A stretch of 64,000 bases of DNA from Symbiodinium natans (Eukaryota > Sar > Dinophyceae > Suessiales > Symbiodiniaceae). Below are positions 33,124-47,218 of this stretch, piece after piece (position 1 is the stretch's first letter; each line of letters begins with the position of its first letter). The notes under the pieces were generated by a model. The model saw only the letters and a list, made by a program, of their open reading frames with translations, ran no database searches and had not been told where the DNA came from. Where the stretch lies: assembly GCA_905221605.1 (NCBI GenBank), contig CAJNDS010002135.1, positions 1,392,001 to 1,456,000 of the forward strand, in the 5' to 3' direction. The translations under genes were made by a program, and so were the position numbers.

Positions 33124-35057
33124 GAGTAAACCCCAAAGCATCAAAGTCACGAAGGAATGAGGGCCCTATATATGGTTCAGCGTCGGGCGTTCCCGGCCCC
33201 CCCCCCCTTCCCGGCCCCCCCCCCCCCCCATGGTATCCCCCCCCCCCAAGTCTACTCTACGGTCCCTAAACCCTAAACCCTAAACCCTAAAACCTAAAAC
33301 CTAAACCCTAACCCTAAACCCTAAACCCTAAAACCCTAAAGCCCTAAACCCGAAACCCTAAACCCTAAACCTTAAGTCTTAAACCTAAAGCCCTAAACCC
33401 TAAAACCCTGAACCCTAAACCCTAACCCTAAAACCAACCCCCAACCACACCACAGGGGGGGGGGGTATCATCTTAGTACCCCATCCGCGGGGAAAACCCT
33501 AAACCCTAAACCCTAAACCCTAAACCCTAAACCCTAAAACCCTAAACCCTAAAACCCTAAAACCCTAAAACCCTAAACCCTAAAACCCCAAACCCTAAAA
33601 CCCTAAACCCTAAACCCTAAAACCCTAAAACCAACCCCCAACCACACCACAGGGGGGGGGGGTATCATCTTAGTACCCCTTCGGGGGGGGGGGGGGGGGG
33701 GGCCCGCCGGGGCTGAACCATATATTCCCTTTAAGGATGATATAGGGCCCTCATTCCCTCATTCCCTATTAAGAACCAGCCCTAAACTCTGAACCCTCAA
33801 CCCTGAACCCTAAACCCTACGACTAGTCCTTGGTTCAGGCAACTCTCGCAGAGTTGTGCAGCACATCAGCGAGCTTTGAGGTCATCCTCCAGGTGCGCAG
33901 GGCATCTCCCACGCAAGGGACACTGATGTGATGAAAACTTGAAAAACCCTAAACCCTAAATCCTAAACCCTAAACCCTAAACCGGCAGGACCTGCCCAGC
34001 ATCTGCATCAATGAGTTCGTGGAAGGTGGGCTCATGCTGCAAGGGAACTCACCTGAAGCCACCACGGTTTAGGTTTAGTGTTTAGGGTTTAGGGTTAGGG
34101 TTAGGGTTAGGGTTCTGTTCCAACTGTTCAGGTCAGGGGTGTAAGACTGAGTCTTCGCCTGGTCTTACCCTTAACCCCGAACCCCATAAGGCCCTACTTG
34201 GAGGTTCATGGTACGTAATAACCCAACTATAGCTGTACTTATAACCCACTTATAAGCCCCTTAAGTGCCCCAATATGACTATATTTGGGTTATAAGTGCA
34301 GGTATACTTGGGTTCTTAACTACCATGAACCTCCAATAAGCCCTAAACCCTAAACTACCCATGAACCCCGTCTGGGGGGGGGGGAGGGAGGGGGGGGTGC
34401 TGGGCTGTTCTTTGGACCCCGGGAATGGCAGAACCCTGAGGAGCCGAAGTCGATGAAGCACCTGCAACCGATTTGGGTGCAGGGCATGGGAACCACCAGG
34501 GTTTAGTGTTTAGGCTTAGATGCTGCCAACCCATTTCCTTGACACTTAAACCCCGAATGCTCCAAAGCCCTAAACCCTAAACCCAGGTTTCGTACTCGGG
34601 TGGGTTTCAGCTTGAGCTGGCTTATGGAATGCTCCGAATGCAGGAAGGTGACCCCACAGCCCGAAGCTGCCAACTCGCTTAAACCCCGAAGCAAACCAAA
34701 AACCTTTAGGGCTTAAGGGCCTTGACCCTAAGCCCTTCGCTGCAGAGGTACCTGGCTCCAGCTCGCCTTGCTTGTGCCAGCTTCGCAAGCCCGCGCTTGC
34801 ACCATCCACGACAAGCCAAGCAGGTCCAGGTCCCTCTTAAGAGCTTTTTGGAAGACGTCGTCCAGGTCCTGCTCGCTTTCTGTTGTTGTTACGTTGCCGC
34901 GCTTGCCCAAACTTGGCTAAGCTCGGCCAAGCCAAGGCCCACAGCGCTTCACGTGTGCTTGAAGTGCGTGGAAGAAGGTATGAAGCGTGTCTGCCTTTGA
35001 GCCATTCTGCACACAGCGACAAATTGAGCAACCCCGTGTGCGCAGAGCCCCTCCTGT

Positions 35058-35690
35058 TGAATGCTGTTGCAGCCAGACCTGCCAGGGCGGCATGCCTCCA
35101 TGGTGACCACCCGTGCTGACCGGCAGAGCCCGCGGCCCACGATGGATATTTCGGAGCGGCGACTGGCCAGCCTGAAGAGCGCCAGCACCAAGCTTGCAGC
35201 AGCTCGGCCAATCTTTGGCCAAGCGAAGACAACGACTAAGAGCATCGCAGGAGTCTTAAAGCCGTGTCTCCTGGCATGCCAGCTAAGCAGCTAGGCCCTA
35301 GCAGCTAGGCTCCTGCACGCATCAGATCCAAAGATTGCGGTCTGCTGCCCTCCTTCAGGCTTGAATGAGGCTGAACTGGTGGCACGTTTCGTGGCGCAGC
35401 CACGCACCTCTGAGCCTTCTCCTGCTCTTTGTGCTGCCTGAGCGGTGACATGCCCGACGCACACAGGAGCATCTGGAGCAGTTTCTGGAGCCCATTGGAG
35501 CCCTGAGCCAGCCTGGGGGTGCTTGAACCCTGTGCCCTGCGCCCTTCGGATATCTTGGGCTCTCAGATGGCCATGCCCAGTGTGCAGATGTATGCAAGTC
35601 CTATGAGCCCTCTGCTTCACCAGGGGCTTGCCGGCAGTTCCCGAAGCCTAGATGTGCTGAACACTGCTGAACAGGACTCCATGATGCCTA
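35058..35690. repeat. Dispersed duplicated segment, copy A
   Basis: The first 110 bp (from GTTGCAGCCAGACCTGCCAG) are nearly identical to 43860-43974. The following 500 bp align in patches (CCGTGTCTCCTGGCATGCCAG, TTGAATGAGGCTGAACT, GAGCATCTGGAGCAGTTTCTG, ATGCCCAGTGTGCA). Frames are broken between patches, so it is probably a decayed gene or transposon piece. Confidence 0.75.
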
Positions 35691-38600
35691 AGAGCGTGGA
35701 GTAAACCCTAAACCCTAAACCCTAAACCCGCGTTAAGAATCCGGAGGGATCGCCTTGGGCGGGCACCTTCGATACCCTCGCACGTGCAACGCGCAAGCAG
35801 CCAATGTCTCAAAAGAGGGCTCTAGCGATGACGTCCGTGAATTCGCAACCCTCGTCTTATGTTATCGACTATACATTTTTACATATTTTACATGCTCAGA
35901 TACATGTCGCAGTGCGGATTCAAGGTACGATTTCCAGTAGGATTCCGAGCCACGCAACCACATGGGGCCCGACATCGAAGTCAGATCCTCACTGCAAAGC
36001 ACAGTTCGAAGCACGATTCCCCGTTCGACTTCAAGGATTCCAGGTACAACTCGGAAACAAACACCCCTAAACCCTAAACCACGACTAAGTTCCCGGGTAT
36101 TGCAGATGCACTTTGCATTCGTGCTGAGGCTTCGAAAGAACAGCGCGTTGCACCTTCGGGCTTGCGGCAAAGTGGCATCGTTTCGGCTCAGCCAGAAGAC
36201 TGTCGAGTCGTAACCCTGTCACCCTCAAACCCAACCCTAGAGCCCTGCAGGGCCAAGACACAGGCAAGGCTGGGGAGTTTCGGCCGTAGCTTTGTCATGG
36301 CCAACCCAACCCTAAGTACAAGGCAAGGATGCAGATGCCATTCCCCCAGCGCCGGCCTTCTCAGTCTGCTAAGGTCGTAGAACCGTCCCGGGTGCACAGG
36401 AGGAGCTTCCCTTTCGTGTTTCGTGTTGTGCTCACGGCATTGCGACCCGCACATCCCTCGCGCAGGCATGGACATTCCTGAATCTGCAGGTCCAGCACAA
36501 AAGCGCGTCGCTCCTCTGTGGCTTCATCCACATGGAGCTCTTGCTGGACCTCGGTGCACCCCCTGCTCTGGCTGTACCTCAGTGTCGACGAAGTGTTCCA
36601 CAAAGGCATCTCCAGGTCTGGGAGCCTTGTTTGGTGCGCGGAAGACCGAAGCTGGTCTTGGCTAGTTGGCCGCCAACAGCAAGCACGGGGCGCACGAAGC
36701 GAGGCTACTGAGCTGCTGTCTCCACCGACCTCGTGAGCCATCCTGAGAGGTGGCTCGCATAGGCTTGTGGCCAAGAAGGCCTTTACCAACATTCGCTGCC
36801 CCAAGGTGCAGCCGGTTCCCTGCATGCCAAGCATTGCACCCCAAGTAAGGCGGGGTCAGTCTGGAGTCGCGCGGGTGAAATACTCGCCAAAGCGGTGAAC
36901 CGGAGCCTCGGTTTATGCATCCTCTGCCACCCCCACACCCTCACAGCATGCACCTCCTGAAAATGAGGGCCCCTTGTGGTGACCGCACGAAGCTCTTGGC
37001 AGAGGCAGTGGGATGCCACCCATGAGCCCCCTGACGTTGCAGACTGCCTTTGACAACGCCGGCAGAGTTCCTGTCTGCAGCTCATCTCAGCTGTCACGCG
37101 ACTCACTCTGCTGCTCGCTGCCCTGAGGAACTCTTTTGCTGAAAGCTCAGGAAGGCCTTGACTTGCTGTCACCGAGTCGCGTACTGTCTTCGGGCCCCAT
37201 TTGAAGCTGAGAGTTGGCCCAAAGATCCGAAAGGTACCCAGGTATCTCCATCCTCCTCTTTGATTCTGGACTTCTGTCCGACCTTGAAGGTTGACTGATG
37301 CAACTCGAGAGTAGACACTGCTTGGTCCTGAAAGTCGGCTTCCTGTGGAGCTTGAGCGCTTCTTTTGTAGCTTGTCGGCATCAGCAGCCATGTGGTGCTT
37401 GCAAAACCGCTTGAAGATGCCTTGGCAAGGGCTTACGAAACCCTCCTGGGATGCCACCCATTCGCGTCCATTCCCCTCGGGCCCTCGCGTCCTGCGCTGC
37501 GCAAAGCCCGCCGGTGCGCATGCTGCCATCTTCTTGTCAGGTACTCCACGCCTGCGGGGCGCTGCGTCCCGGCATGAGCTTGTATCCAAGGTCCTTGAGC
37601 TACTTGAGCCATCCCAGAGGCTTCGCACTTCGCACGGCATTCTCTACGCGCATGTGATTGCAAAGGCTTGCTTGGGAAGCCTGCAACAAGCCGGCATCTC
37701 GTGAAGTTTGCTGGCTTTAGGATTTCGGCTTGCCCATGCGCGCAGGGTGAGGCTGCTGTCAGAGCAATGCGGAGGGAGGTAGCCGTCTGACGGGCAACAG
37801 CTGCCCGTTCCACGAACTCAGCGGGGCAGAGCTGATTGCCGCGAGCCTCTGTGAACCCAAGGCAAGGGTCACGAAGGGCGAAAAGGGTAGCTGCAAGACG
37901 AGCCATGGAGAGTAGATGCCGGTGCGACCTCAGGGAAGGTTTGAAGAAGTTAGGGGACCCAGTACGATGGGTTGGGTGCTTAGAGGAACTTAGCTGGCCA
38001 CCTTGCCCTGTCTAAGTGTTGCCTCCCTTGTGTAGCCCAAATGAGGACTTCGCACAGCCTTGCCTGCCACAGCAAGGTCAGCTTGTTCAAGGGCACCCGA
38101 ACCCAAACCAGCACCACCCACTTGAGCCGTAGTTGCATCTCCCTTCCATGGCATTGGACGGACGCGACTGGCCCCGAATTGCTGGCGCCAAAGCCGCAAA
38201 GGCTCGGACCGTCACCACTTCGTGTCCCAAACGGAGTTTACTCTCCAGCCCTGTGTTTGTGGGCCAGCCTTGCCTGCTGGGCCTGTGTAGGTATCCGATG
38301 CCTGCGAATGCCTTCACAACTTTGCACCGCCGTCCCTGCTTAGCTTCTCGCTCGCCTCCCTTCAGCACGCGCACGACTCGCTCAGTCTTCGGAGGGGTGT
38401 GTTCGGCGTGTTCTGTCTACTCCTGCACATGCTCGCCCTTGCTCTCCGCCTCGGGACTTCGGCTCACTGGTGTTCCCTTAAGTAGGCCTAGCCATACACC
38501 ATAAACCCTAAAGGCCCTAAACCCTAAACCCTTGAGTAGGCCAGAGAATCTCAGCCCTGGCCCACCTTGCTTGCTCTCGCCGCGTGGACCCCCGGCCACT

Positions 38601-41600
38601 CATGTGCAGGGGCGCACTCTTGCTCAAAGCCGTGGCAGAAGTGTGGCAGAGCCTCATCTCACTTGAAGCAGGTCTCACTTACGCAGTGACCCTAAACCCT
38701 AAGCCCTAAACCCCAAACCCCAAACCCAAGCACCAGACCCTAAACCCGGTTTTGCGAGATTTAAACATCTGTCGGGGCCTTGCTTAGCGTCGCTGGCACC
38801 CCGGAGCTTCGACGCGCTCTTCAGGACGACCTCATAGTTCACGCGGAGAGAGCCAGGCTGCAGCGAAGCCCACAGTGACCGCTAGCAATGTGCACTCTGT
38901 GTCCATTCAATGTAGGACCGCCCTTCAAACCTTAAGGCGAACCTGAGAAGGAGTGCTCCAAGCAGGTCTGATTTCCCAGAACTACTTTTCCCATCTCTGG
39001 GACCGAGATGAATCTGAGTTCTTGTGGAGCAGAAGCCGACATGGCTGTCGTGGCTGTCCGAAAGGCCCGGCTGGTTCTAAGCTCCATACAGAACCCATCC
39101 ATGGAATCCATCCAGAGCCGCAGTGTTGTATGTGTGTCCTTCCCCCCGTGCCCCATGTCTCCTCATGTCTCCTCATGCCTCCTCCCTCGCCCGTTTGATA
39201 TGTTTTGATACGGTGTCGATGTAACCACGGGCGCCAGCAAGGCCTATGTCTGTCTGTTTGGTGTTCCGGCTCCAACCAGCCTGAACCCCAGAGAACGGGA
39301 TTCTTTTCCACCAACACGATAAGTTCTGGAAGCCTCGCAAAAGGACTCGGCACCAAGGCACAGGGAAGCAAAGCAGACCTGACTTTTGCTGAGGACCTCG
39401 CTGTTTTCACCGCAAGCCCCGAGTCTTGAGCCGATTGAGTCGGTTGCTCCACAGTTCCGGGTGCGTTGGACGTCACACGCAACCGGTATTATGCGTCTGA
39501 GCCGGAGGGAGAGCGCAGGTATCAAACTGGACCCAGCAAGCCTACACGGCCTTTGGGCCCCGTTTTGAGCTCCAAACCCCAAATGCCCCTGAGCCCCATA
39601 GGCCCTGTGCCACGGCTCGAGATCACCCTGATATTTGCATGCGCTCGGCCTCCTAGGTGCCAGACAGATGCAGATTGGAAGTCGTCAAGACTTGTGCCTG
39701 CAGCTTCTTGCATGCTCAGCTTCGCTCCCAAGAGTTGGTGCAGACCGCCAGCCTGCACAGGCGACATGCCATAGCCGTGCCACAACGAGTTGCAGGGTCT
39801 AAGCCACACCAGCACCACGGAGAGCCATCAAAGATGCTTTCGGAAATCTTGGGGATTTGGGATGGCTTGGGGCTCAGGGCCTAGGGTCCTAGGGCTTCGA
39901 GTATTGCCTCGAGTGCACGAAGTCACGAAAATTCTAGCAAAGCTCGAGGGTTTGGAGCTCAATACAGAACCTCACCTGACTCTCCAAAGCCCAAGTATGC
40001 CCCGTGAACCGCTATCTGCCCATGATCCCGTGATAGGGTCCCGGGTTCTCGCATTGCCAAAACTTGGGTTTGGCAGCGAGACGGCCTGGCAGCCTGACCC
40101 TAGACTTGGTGCCTGTTTGGGTTCCAGAGGCTTTTCAAAATTTTCGCAAGACCGGCGAGCTAAGGGCGGTTCCTGCAGGATGTCGACTCGGCTAGCGCGA
40201 CTCAAGCGGCGAAAGCAGCTGGCCATGACACTTTGAAGGGCGCAGGGAACCAAGCTGTACTTGCGGGTTGGGATCTTGGGTTGCGCGCGAGGCCGCGAGT
40301 CAGCACGCGGTGCATTGAAAAGCATTCCGGGAGTTCCGCGTCGTGCCGCGCAGCTCCTAGCGAAACATCTTCCCGGACTGGTTAATCATAGCGTCCGTGT
40401 TGCTATGCTGTGCCCATCTTCTCTCGTAGAATCGAATGTCATATGGTAAGCACCTGGAAGCGGCAAAGCCTATCAGTAGCCACCCACCTCATGCAATTGT
40501 TGCTGCAGCCCATACATGGTCACTGTCATCCAGCATGCGTTGTGCTTTCTCATCTTTCCCAGACAGGGATACTCGCGCCGGTGGCCACAATCAGTGGGTG
40601 GCCCACACATGATTCCAGCCTCGCGCAGATTAGATGGATCGCTCTGGGAGGTGCTAAGAAAGTCGTTCTTTCCAGAGGTTGTGGGAGTTCACCAAGAGTT
40701 CCAATGTGTGTGCCAATGGTCCACGAAGGATGTGAACTTGCAGCCGCACAGCAATTCACTTCTGAAGCCAGGCGTGTCCATGAGCGGCAGTGCTTATGGG
40801 CTTTCAAGCCTGACTCCAATCATGAAACTTACCGTGCGTCCAGACATGAGTTTGGAACAACGCCTAGCGCACAACCATACAGCAGCTCGCTTCATGCATG
40901 AAGCCAGCTCTTGTTCCACACTCTACTCATATCTGGACTGGGGAAACCTTGAAGCTCACACAGCACTTCGCCAAGTATCTGGATGATGCTTGCTGTTTCA
41001 GCAATCAATGTGCAGGTTGCAAGCTTGTGCTCGGCCGAAGCGGGCGTGTCGAAACTGTACTTCCATGGGTACTGTGTCTTCAGCACGGCCTGATCGTCAA
41101 GTGCGTTCCATCCTACACGGCGTCAGTAGCAGATCCATCTCTCCCAGTTCATGGGATCTTCAGGACACACTCTGTGGCCAGATCTTAAGGTGTTCCAGAC
41201 CGCTTCTCCAGCACGAGAATGCCCCCTCCAGTGACACCATGTTCTTCCTTCGGACTTACGGGACCACACGCCCCCAACTTGGTCCCCTAAAGCCTCCATG
41301 ACTGAACTCGGGCAAGTGTTGAGGATTCGGGTTCCTGGGTTTGCTTAGTATGTGAAAACACCAAGGTTGTTGCCGGCTGTGCCCTGGATCAGCCACTTTA
41401 GTGTAGCCAAGCCGAGTCAAGCGTGTGAGTGTGCCGGGTTTGGGGCACCATCTTTCCCTAGAGCTCTGCACCATCTGGCGCTGAAACTTGCAGCTCCAAA
41501 GACCCTGCCGGTCCCCAGCTCGTCCGTGGCAAAAGCCTGTGCCAAAGTCAGTTCGAGGCGGTTTGTGAGTGCGCAAGATTGATGTCTTGAGCCGTGTTTT

Positions 41601-43857
41601 GGGCCAGGACAGGGTGAGCTTGCCCTGCGAGGATGAACAGATTGCGTTCGCAGACTGCGGAGAATTATGTTGAGTTTGAAGTAGGTCGTGGTTGAGTTTA
41701 GGTTTAAGTTAGGGCGGTCGCTAGCATTCAGAGACCGGCCCGCGCGGCGCTCCAGGATCTGTGCGGTGTCATTGAGTTGGGGCAGCCGGGCAAATCTTCA
41801 ATCCTATTCGTGCAGCCCGATCTTGACGCAAACTCCTGTCTTTGCACCTGCAACCCTGAACAGCACCCTAAACCCAAAACCCTAAACCCCTAACCCTAAG
41901 CTCAGATACAGAGACAGCGCCGAGCAAACCCTAAACCCATGAGCCCTGCGCCCTTAAAGTCTTGGATCTCGCGCTCTGTGCCTTGTGACCTTGAGCTCGC
42001 GGCCTTTACAGCCGTCTTGCCTCCATGTCAAGCCCTAACTCTAACCATGCTTCAACACTCCTAGCTGCAGCAGGCACCACATTCAACTTGCTTCTCGGAC
42101 ATGTCTTGCCTTCGCGACACTTGAAACTCTTCAATTCCCAAACCTCCTGGTTTCTGATCGGACTTCATGTCCTGCTTATGCGACCTTCAACATCCTCAAG
42201 TACTACAACCTCTGGTCTCAGCTGGCCCTGATTGGAGTTCGCGATCAGTCCGACACAAGCATACTGACATGGCATCCTTGCCTGTCTCGTCCGGGTTGTC
42301 CGAATGGTGAGCGATCAAACCTCATGTGGCCCAAACGCCTATTGCCTTCGAACATTCGTGTATGATCGTAGCTTTGCCTGGCGTACGGCTTAGGATCATA
42401 TCCGTTTGCGATCTTGGGAAAATGTTTTGAATGATTTGATGACCTTAGGACCACATAGTCTTCTCGGTGGCCGGGGTGTGGCGATGACCAGATCGGGATA
42501 AGAAGGCCTGCGATTTTGCAAGATATGGGCTAACGGTGTTAATTGTGGGCTGACAGCTGACAGACCAGCATCTCCTGTTTGAATGTCGACCCTTCCCAAG
42601 ACGTACCCCGATGCATTCGGAGACATGCAATGTGACGCATGTGAGCAAAACCACCTGCACCATGCCGTAAACCATCTGTAACTACCCAAGAGGAAACATG
42701 AAAGAGGCTTCCGGAAACCCAGGGTTCGCATAAGCAAAGATTCCACGCGCTTCAGGTCCGAGTAAGGGTCCATGTAAGCCAGGCTCGGCCACGTTTCAAG
42801 TAAGCTCGCGCAAGCTGCCATGCCACCACCTTGCCGCTACGCTCCTGCCCAGCGTGTGCAAGTAAGACGGACACGGTAAGTTTCTGGAAAAAACCCGCGA
42901 TGGTTTTTACAGGGAGCTCATTATGAGGGATCTCCTGGGGTTCTCCATAGCGCGTGGAATGCCCAGCTTCTGGCAGACCCGCACATGAGCTGCTCGCAAA
43001 AGGCGTGATGCTCATTGAGTTGCTGTGCGAAAACTCGGCCGCGAGAGAGTGCCGTAAGTGCGACTCCCTCAGGTTGACGTTCGCTACCACTACAGAGAGG
43101 TTTATGCTTAGGAGCCCCTCGCTTGACGGGTTGGGACTGGAATAGAACGAGCCAGAGACGAGGTACTGCATGGATGCGCACACTTCAGTGCGGTGCCACG
43201 CTTCACGCACGTCTGCCTGGAGCCTAGGCCAGGAGGAGAAAAAAGTTCTTGAAGGAACAGCCCGTGTGCGTGCAGAGTCTTTGCTGTTGACACTGCCCAA
43301 AGATTTTGCCAGCGTCCTCCTTATGGGTCTGAACTCTCCCCGCAACACCGGGTGCTTGTACCACAGTTGCCGGCTGTGACCAGCTGTCTGCGACGTTGTC
43401 CTTCGCTGTTTATACCCAAGTCGGACATGACGGCACGTACTTGTGGTTCCCCTGGTCCTTCAGACGTCCCGCCGACTTGGCGCTGCTTGCCACAAAGCCA
43501 CCCGGGGAGAACGATAGGGACCCCGAAACGGGCGACCGTCGTCGCGCAAATCGTGGACAAGGCTCGTTCAAGCCGTCCGGCCTTCGTCGAGCCCTCCCCC
43601 ATTCGTCGAAGCTTCACCTTCCGTCGAGGCTGGTTCGGGGTCAGGGCTTGTTAACTACTCCTGGGGCGAGATGAGAGGAGGGAAAGTCAAGCGCCTTTTC
43701 GTGATTCGTCCATATATTACTTCGGCCAGGTCGCCTCCCTTTGCCGGGGCTCGTTTTTGAGGTCCAAGCTCGCCTGAGACTCACCTTACTAGGGGTATTC
43801 TCTGTTTGGCCCCAAAGCAAGCTTTCCCCTGCAAAGCCTGGAACCCTGCACCCGAAC

Positions 43858-44545
43858 GCTGTTGCAGCCAGACCTGCCAGGGCGGCATGCCTCCATGGTG
43901 ACCACCCGTGCTGACCGGCAGAGCCCGTGGCCCACGATGGATATTTCGGAGCGGCGACTGGCCAGCCTGAAGCCACCACCAGCACCAAGCTTGCACGAGC
44001 TCAGCTTAGCTTGGCCAGTCTTGTCCAAGCGAAGACTAAGACAAAGAGCCTCGAGTGAGCATCGCCAGAGTCTTGAAGCCGTGTCTCCTGGCATGCCAGC
44101 CCAGCAGCTATAGGCTCCTGCACACATCAGAGCACAAGATTCAGTTCTGCCACCCTCCTTCAGGGTTGAATGAGGCTGAACTAGTGGCGCGCTTCCTGCA
44201 GGCAGGCACCTGTGAGCCTGTGCCTTTGGGCCGCAGGTCCTGTGCCCATCACCTATGTCCTCCTGAGTCTTTCGGGTGCGGGATCCCTCTGCTTAATGAA
44301 GGGCCCTACGCCCAATACAGCCCGACGCACTGGAGCATCTGGAGCAGTTTCTGAAGCCCTGAGCCAGCCTTGGGGTGCTTGAACCCTGTACCCTACACCC
44401 TTCGGTCGTCTCGGGTTGTCAGGTGGACATGCCCAGTGTGCAAGAATCTATGCAAAACCTCCTAGGCCCTGTGCTACACCAGGAGCTTGTCGGACAATTG
44501 TTCCTCAAACCTGGAGGCGCCGAACGCCGCCGAGCAGGACTGCAA
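43858..44545. repeat. Dispersed duplicated segment, copy B
   Basis: Diverged direct copy of 35058-35690, with about 70 extra bases in the middle. Translated patches (MDISERRLASLK, EHLEQFL) are shared, but each copy has its own stops and indels. Confidence 0.75.
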
Positions 44546-47218
44546 CGGACCGCATGACATGCCCAGGCAAAGCAAGCAAAGCGTGGAGCCCGACTGCGAA
44601 GACCGCGGTGCGGAGGGCTCTGCGTCTTCACAGCCTGGGGAGACTTGTCGAAGAGGATGCCTCGCTGGTCATCGACTTCACCAGGCGCAAGGTGGATGCT
44701 CACCATCCGAGCTTGCCCTAGCCCTTGTGCTGGCAACAGGATCTGTTGTTCTGCCTATCCCGCCGTTTGTCAAAGCTATGAAGGCTGCGTTGGGCATTGC
44801 AATGCATGGGTTACGGGACGCTGCATGTGCTTCTGAACTTCGATCAGAAGGCTCTCTCGCGGCGAAGACGTTGGAAGCCATGGCCGGGTCTGCCCTGCCA
44901 CCACAGCCAACCCTGCAAGCACCCACTTCACCTGCAGGTGTATGGAAGCGTTCGGATGCCTCATCTGAGGCACGTCTACTACGGCATGATATTGCAGCGG
45001 CGCTTCGATGACGAGGGCAGTGGAGAAAGGTGTGAGAGTGCTGCGATTGCTTTGGCATCGGTTGGTATGTGACCCAGAACACGTGAGATTTGCTTGGTGT
45101 TCCCCAGTTCAAGAGATGGTTTGGACCAGGCAAACCCTGAAGGGATACGTAGAGTTCGCATCTCGCGTTGCACTAGCATGATCTACATGAGAAACGGCAG
45201 TGAAGAAGCCATTTGTTGTCAACACTGTCCTAAGCACAATGTAGCTCACAAAGTCTTGATTTGGTTTCAGAGGCAGGGTACAGTAACTGTCCCAGTAGGT
45301 AGTGTCCCTTCTGCGGTCCAGGCAGACTGCTGTTAGGCCCCTGGGATGGGAAGAAACCCTACAACGTACAACGCGCATTCACGCCTGGCCATATATATAT
45401 ATATATGTATGTATGCACGTATGTATGCTTACAATACCGTATCTGACCGAAGATGCATCCACAATCGCGCTAAAGATGTAACTTCCAAGTCAAAAGACAT
45501 CCGATCTTGCGATCTGCTATGATGGGCTATGGACAAGCCAGCATTTGCCCGTTGGGGCGCACACTGCTTTCCTACCAAACATCACAAAAACATAAGGATC
45601 CTGCTATTGGGGCAAAAGGGCCCCTACAAAATAAGGGGATTCTCCGCAAGCCATGTTTGTAGAATCCTTCTGCTTATGTCGTTTTTTGGGTTGGAACTCT
45701 AAAAGCCTCATGTTCTCCTGTTGGGGGGCTCTCGGGGGTTTTGGTCTTGCTCATTTTGCCGATTGTCCGAGTTTTCGGAAAATTCGAAGCGTGACCTCGA
45801 AATAACCGTGTTTTTTGGGAGAACTGGTGCGGGCAAGAAAATCGAAACATCTGAAAGGTTGGAAAGCTGGTCCAAGCAAAACCCTCAAAATATCCTGAGC
45901 AAGAACTGGCAACTGGGGTCCGGGCAATTCCTAATATGACCCTAAACTTTAACCCTTAACTCCGGGCCTCAAAGGGAACTTGGATGCGCCTCGATCAGCT
46001 TGAATAGCAGCAGCCTCTCAAAGGCTCTGCGTGCGTGCGTGCTGTTGCTTGCTCGTGCTTGCTTGTGCTTGCTTGGTTCATTCATCCAATGGCTGCCTGG
46101 CAACTTCGTCCTCCTCAATCTGCCAGCACCTTTCGTCCCAGCGTTGTCAGTGTTCGAAGTGGAGCCTCCCTCATTGGATTTCGGCATCGCCGTGCTGCCA
46201 ACAGATGTGTTCGGTCTGTGGTGTGTGCTGGGGAGGCTGTCACGCTGTGTGAATAGCTGCTCTGATCAATTTCGTCTGTCCGTGTAGCCTCCACTGTGAA
46301 CTCTGTCCCGCCGTCTTATTCAACCCATATGGGTCTACTTCAAGAAATGGATCAAAGTCCCTGACGCGATCTTTGCTGTTCGAATTCTGCGTTCACGTGA
46401 CGCTGGTCTCACGTTGAAGAGGCGAACTCATACACCAGCATGTAGAAGCCAATCTACAGACCCGGCTTGATGAATCTTGATGAGCTGAAGTTTTGTTGCT
46501 ACAAATCAGCGACTTTCAACATCTTGTCCTGTTTGCAGACACCAGGTTCTTTACTTCTTCGCAGATTGCAGCGGAGGTCTTTGCGTCAGCCAAGAACATG
46601 TTGTCGACACGTCTCTGCAGATTGTTCGTGGTGTTTTAAGGTCGTGTTGGTGATGCATTGGGAGACCTCCCCAATGCGAAATGCAGTAGTACGCTAGCAA
46701 GCGCATTCCTGCAGTAGCCCCCACCAGAGCGTGAGCATATGTGTATACGGATCTCAGAAGCCATCCTGTAGCTGAGTGGGCCTAAGCCAAGAGCCTTGCT
46801 TGCCGTGTGGGAGTGTGAGAATCGAAATTCGATAAGAGAAGTGACTTCCGGCCAGTCCGCCAGTACCAGAACAACTTCTGGCTTGTACATCCTGACTGTC
46901 AAGGAATTGACACGGGGTTCCGGTCTACCATGACCCGTCCCAGAAACTTGCAGGTGCCTCTTACACATGATCAGCAAAAGCCCAAAACCTTACCGTACAC
47001 ATCTGCTGCGCACTAGCCAAACTGCAACGGCGTGCAAAAAACAGAGCCAGTAAGAACATTTCACTGATATCCTAGGAGCTTGTGCAGCATCGCCGTCACG
47101 CATCATCGACCACGTTGCAGTATTCCAGCCTGGAGCCTGACCCCAAACCCGACATGGCCATGGCTCAAAGTCTTTTTGGAGTTGTAGACTGGCATGCGGA
47201 CACCTGCCGCTGCGTGCA

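Larger units (their letters stand above)
30061..34700. other. Telomere-type repeats mixed with GC-rich islands, no firm gene
   Basis: CCCTAAA or TTTAGGG tracts lie at 30560-30610, 31078-31110, 31825-31870, 33265-33430, 33495-33635 and 34060-34115. A segment (ACACCACAGGGGGGGGGTATCATC) and its telomere-like neighbours are duplicated at about 33430-33480 and 33625-33680. 32885-32955 holds an inverted repeat (ACTAACAGTCCTTAATCGGGA and its complement). Open frames at 30242-30553 and 31300-31678 are unsupported. Confidence 0.6.
34700..46950. other. GC-richer region with overlapping ORFs, no gene recognised
   Basis: Many 60-285 codon ORFs overlap on all frames, as expected by chance in GC-rich DNA. 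The longest (36783-37640 minus, 285 codons; 40410-40986 plus; 44487-45011 plus) show no motif I know and have opposite-strand shadows of similar length. Telomere tracts are rare here (35704-35728, 38508-38530, 41865-41895). Short pieces such as IHLQVYGSVRMPHLRHVYYG (near 44935-44990) look protein-like and may be remnants. Decayed genes or retroelements are possible. Confidence 0.5.

Noticed and set aside
36783-37640. 285-codon minus-strand ORF
   Set aside because: No motif, low-quality composition (Ser/Arg/Gln-rich), overlapping ORFs on the other strand, and chance long ORFs are expected in this GC-rich stretch.
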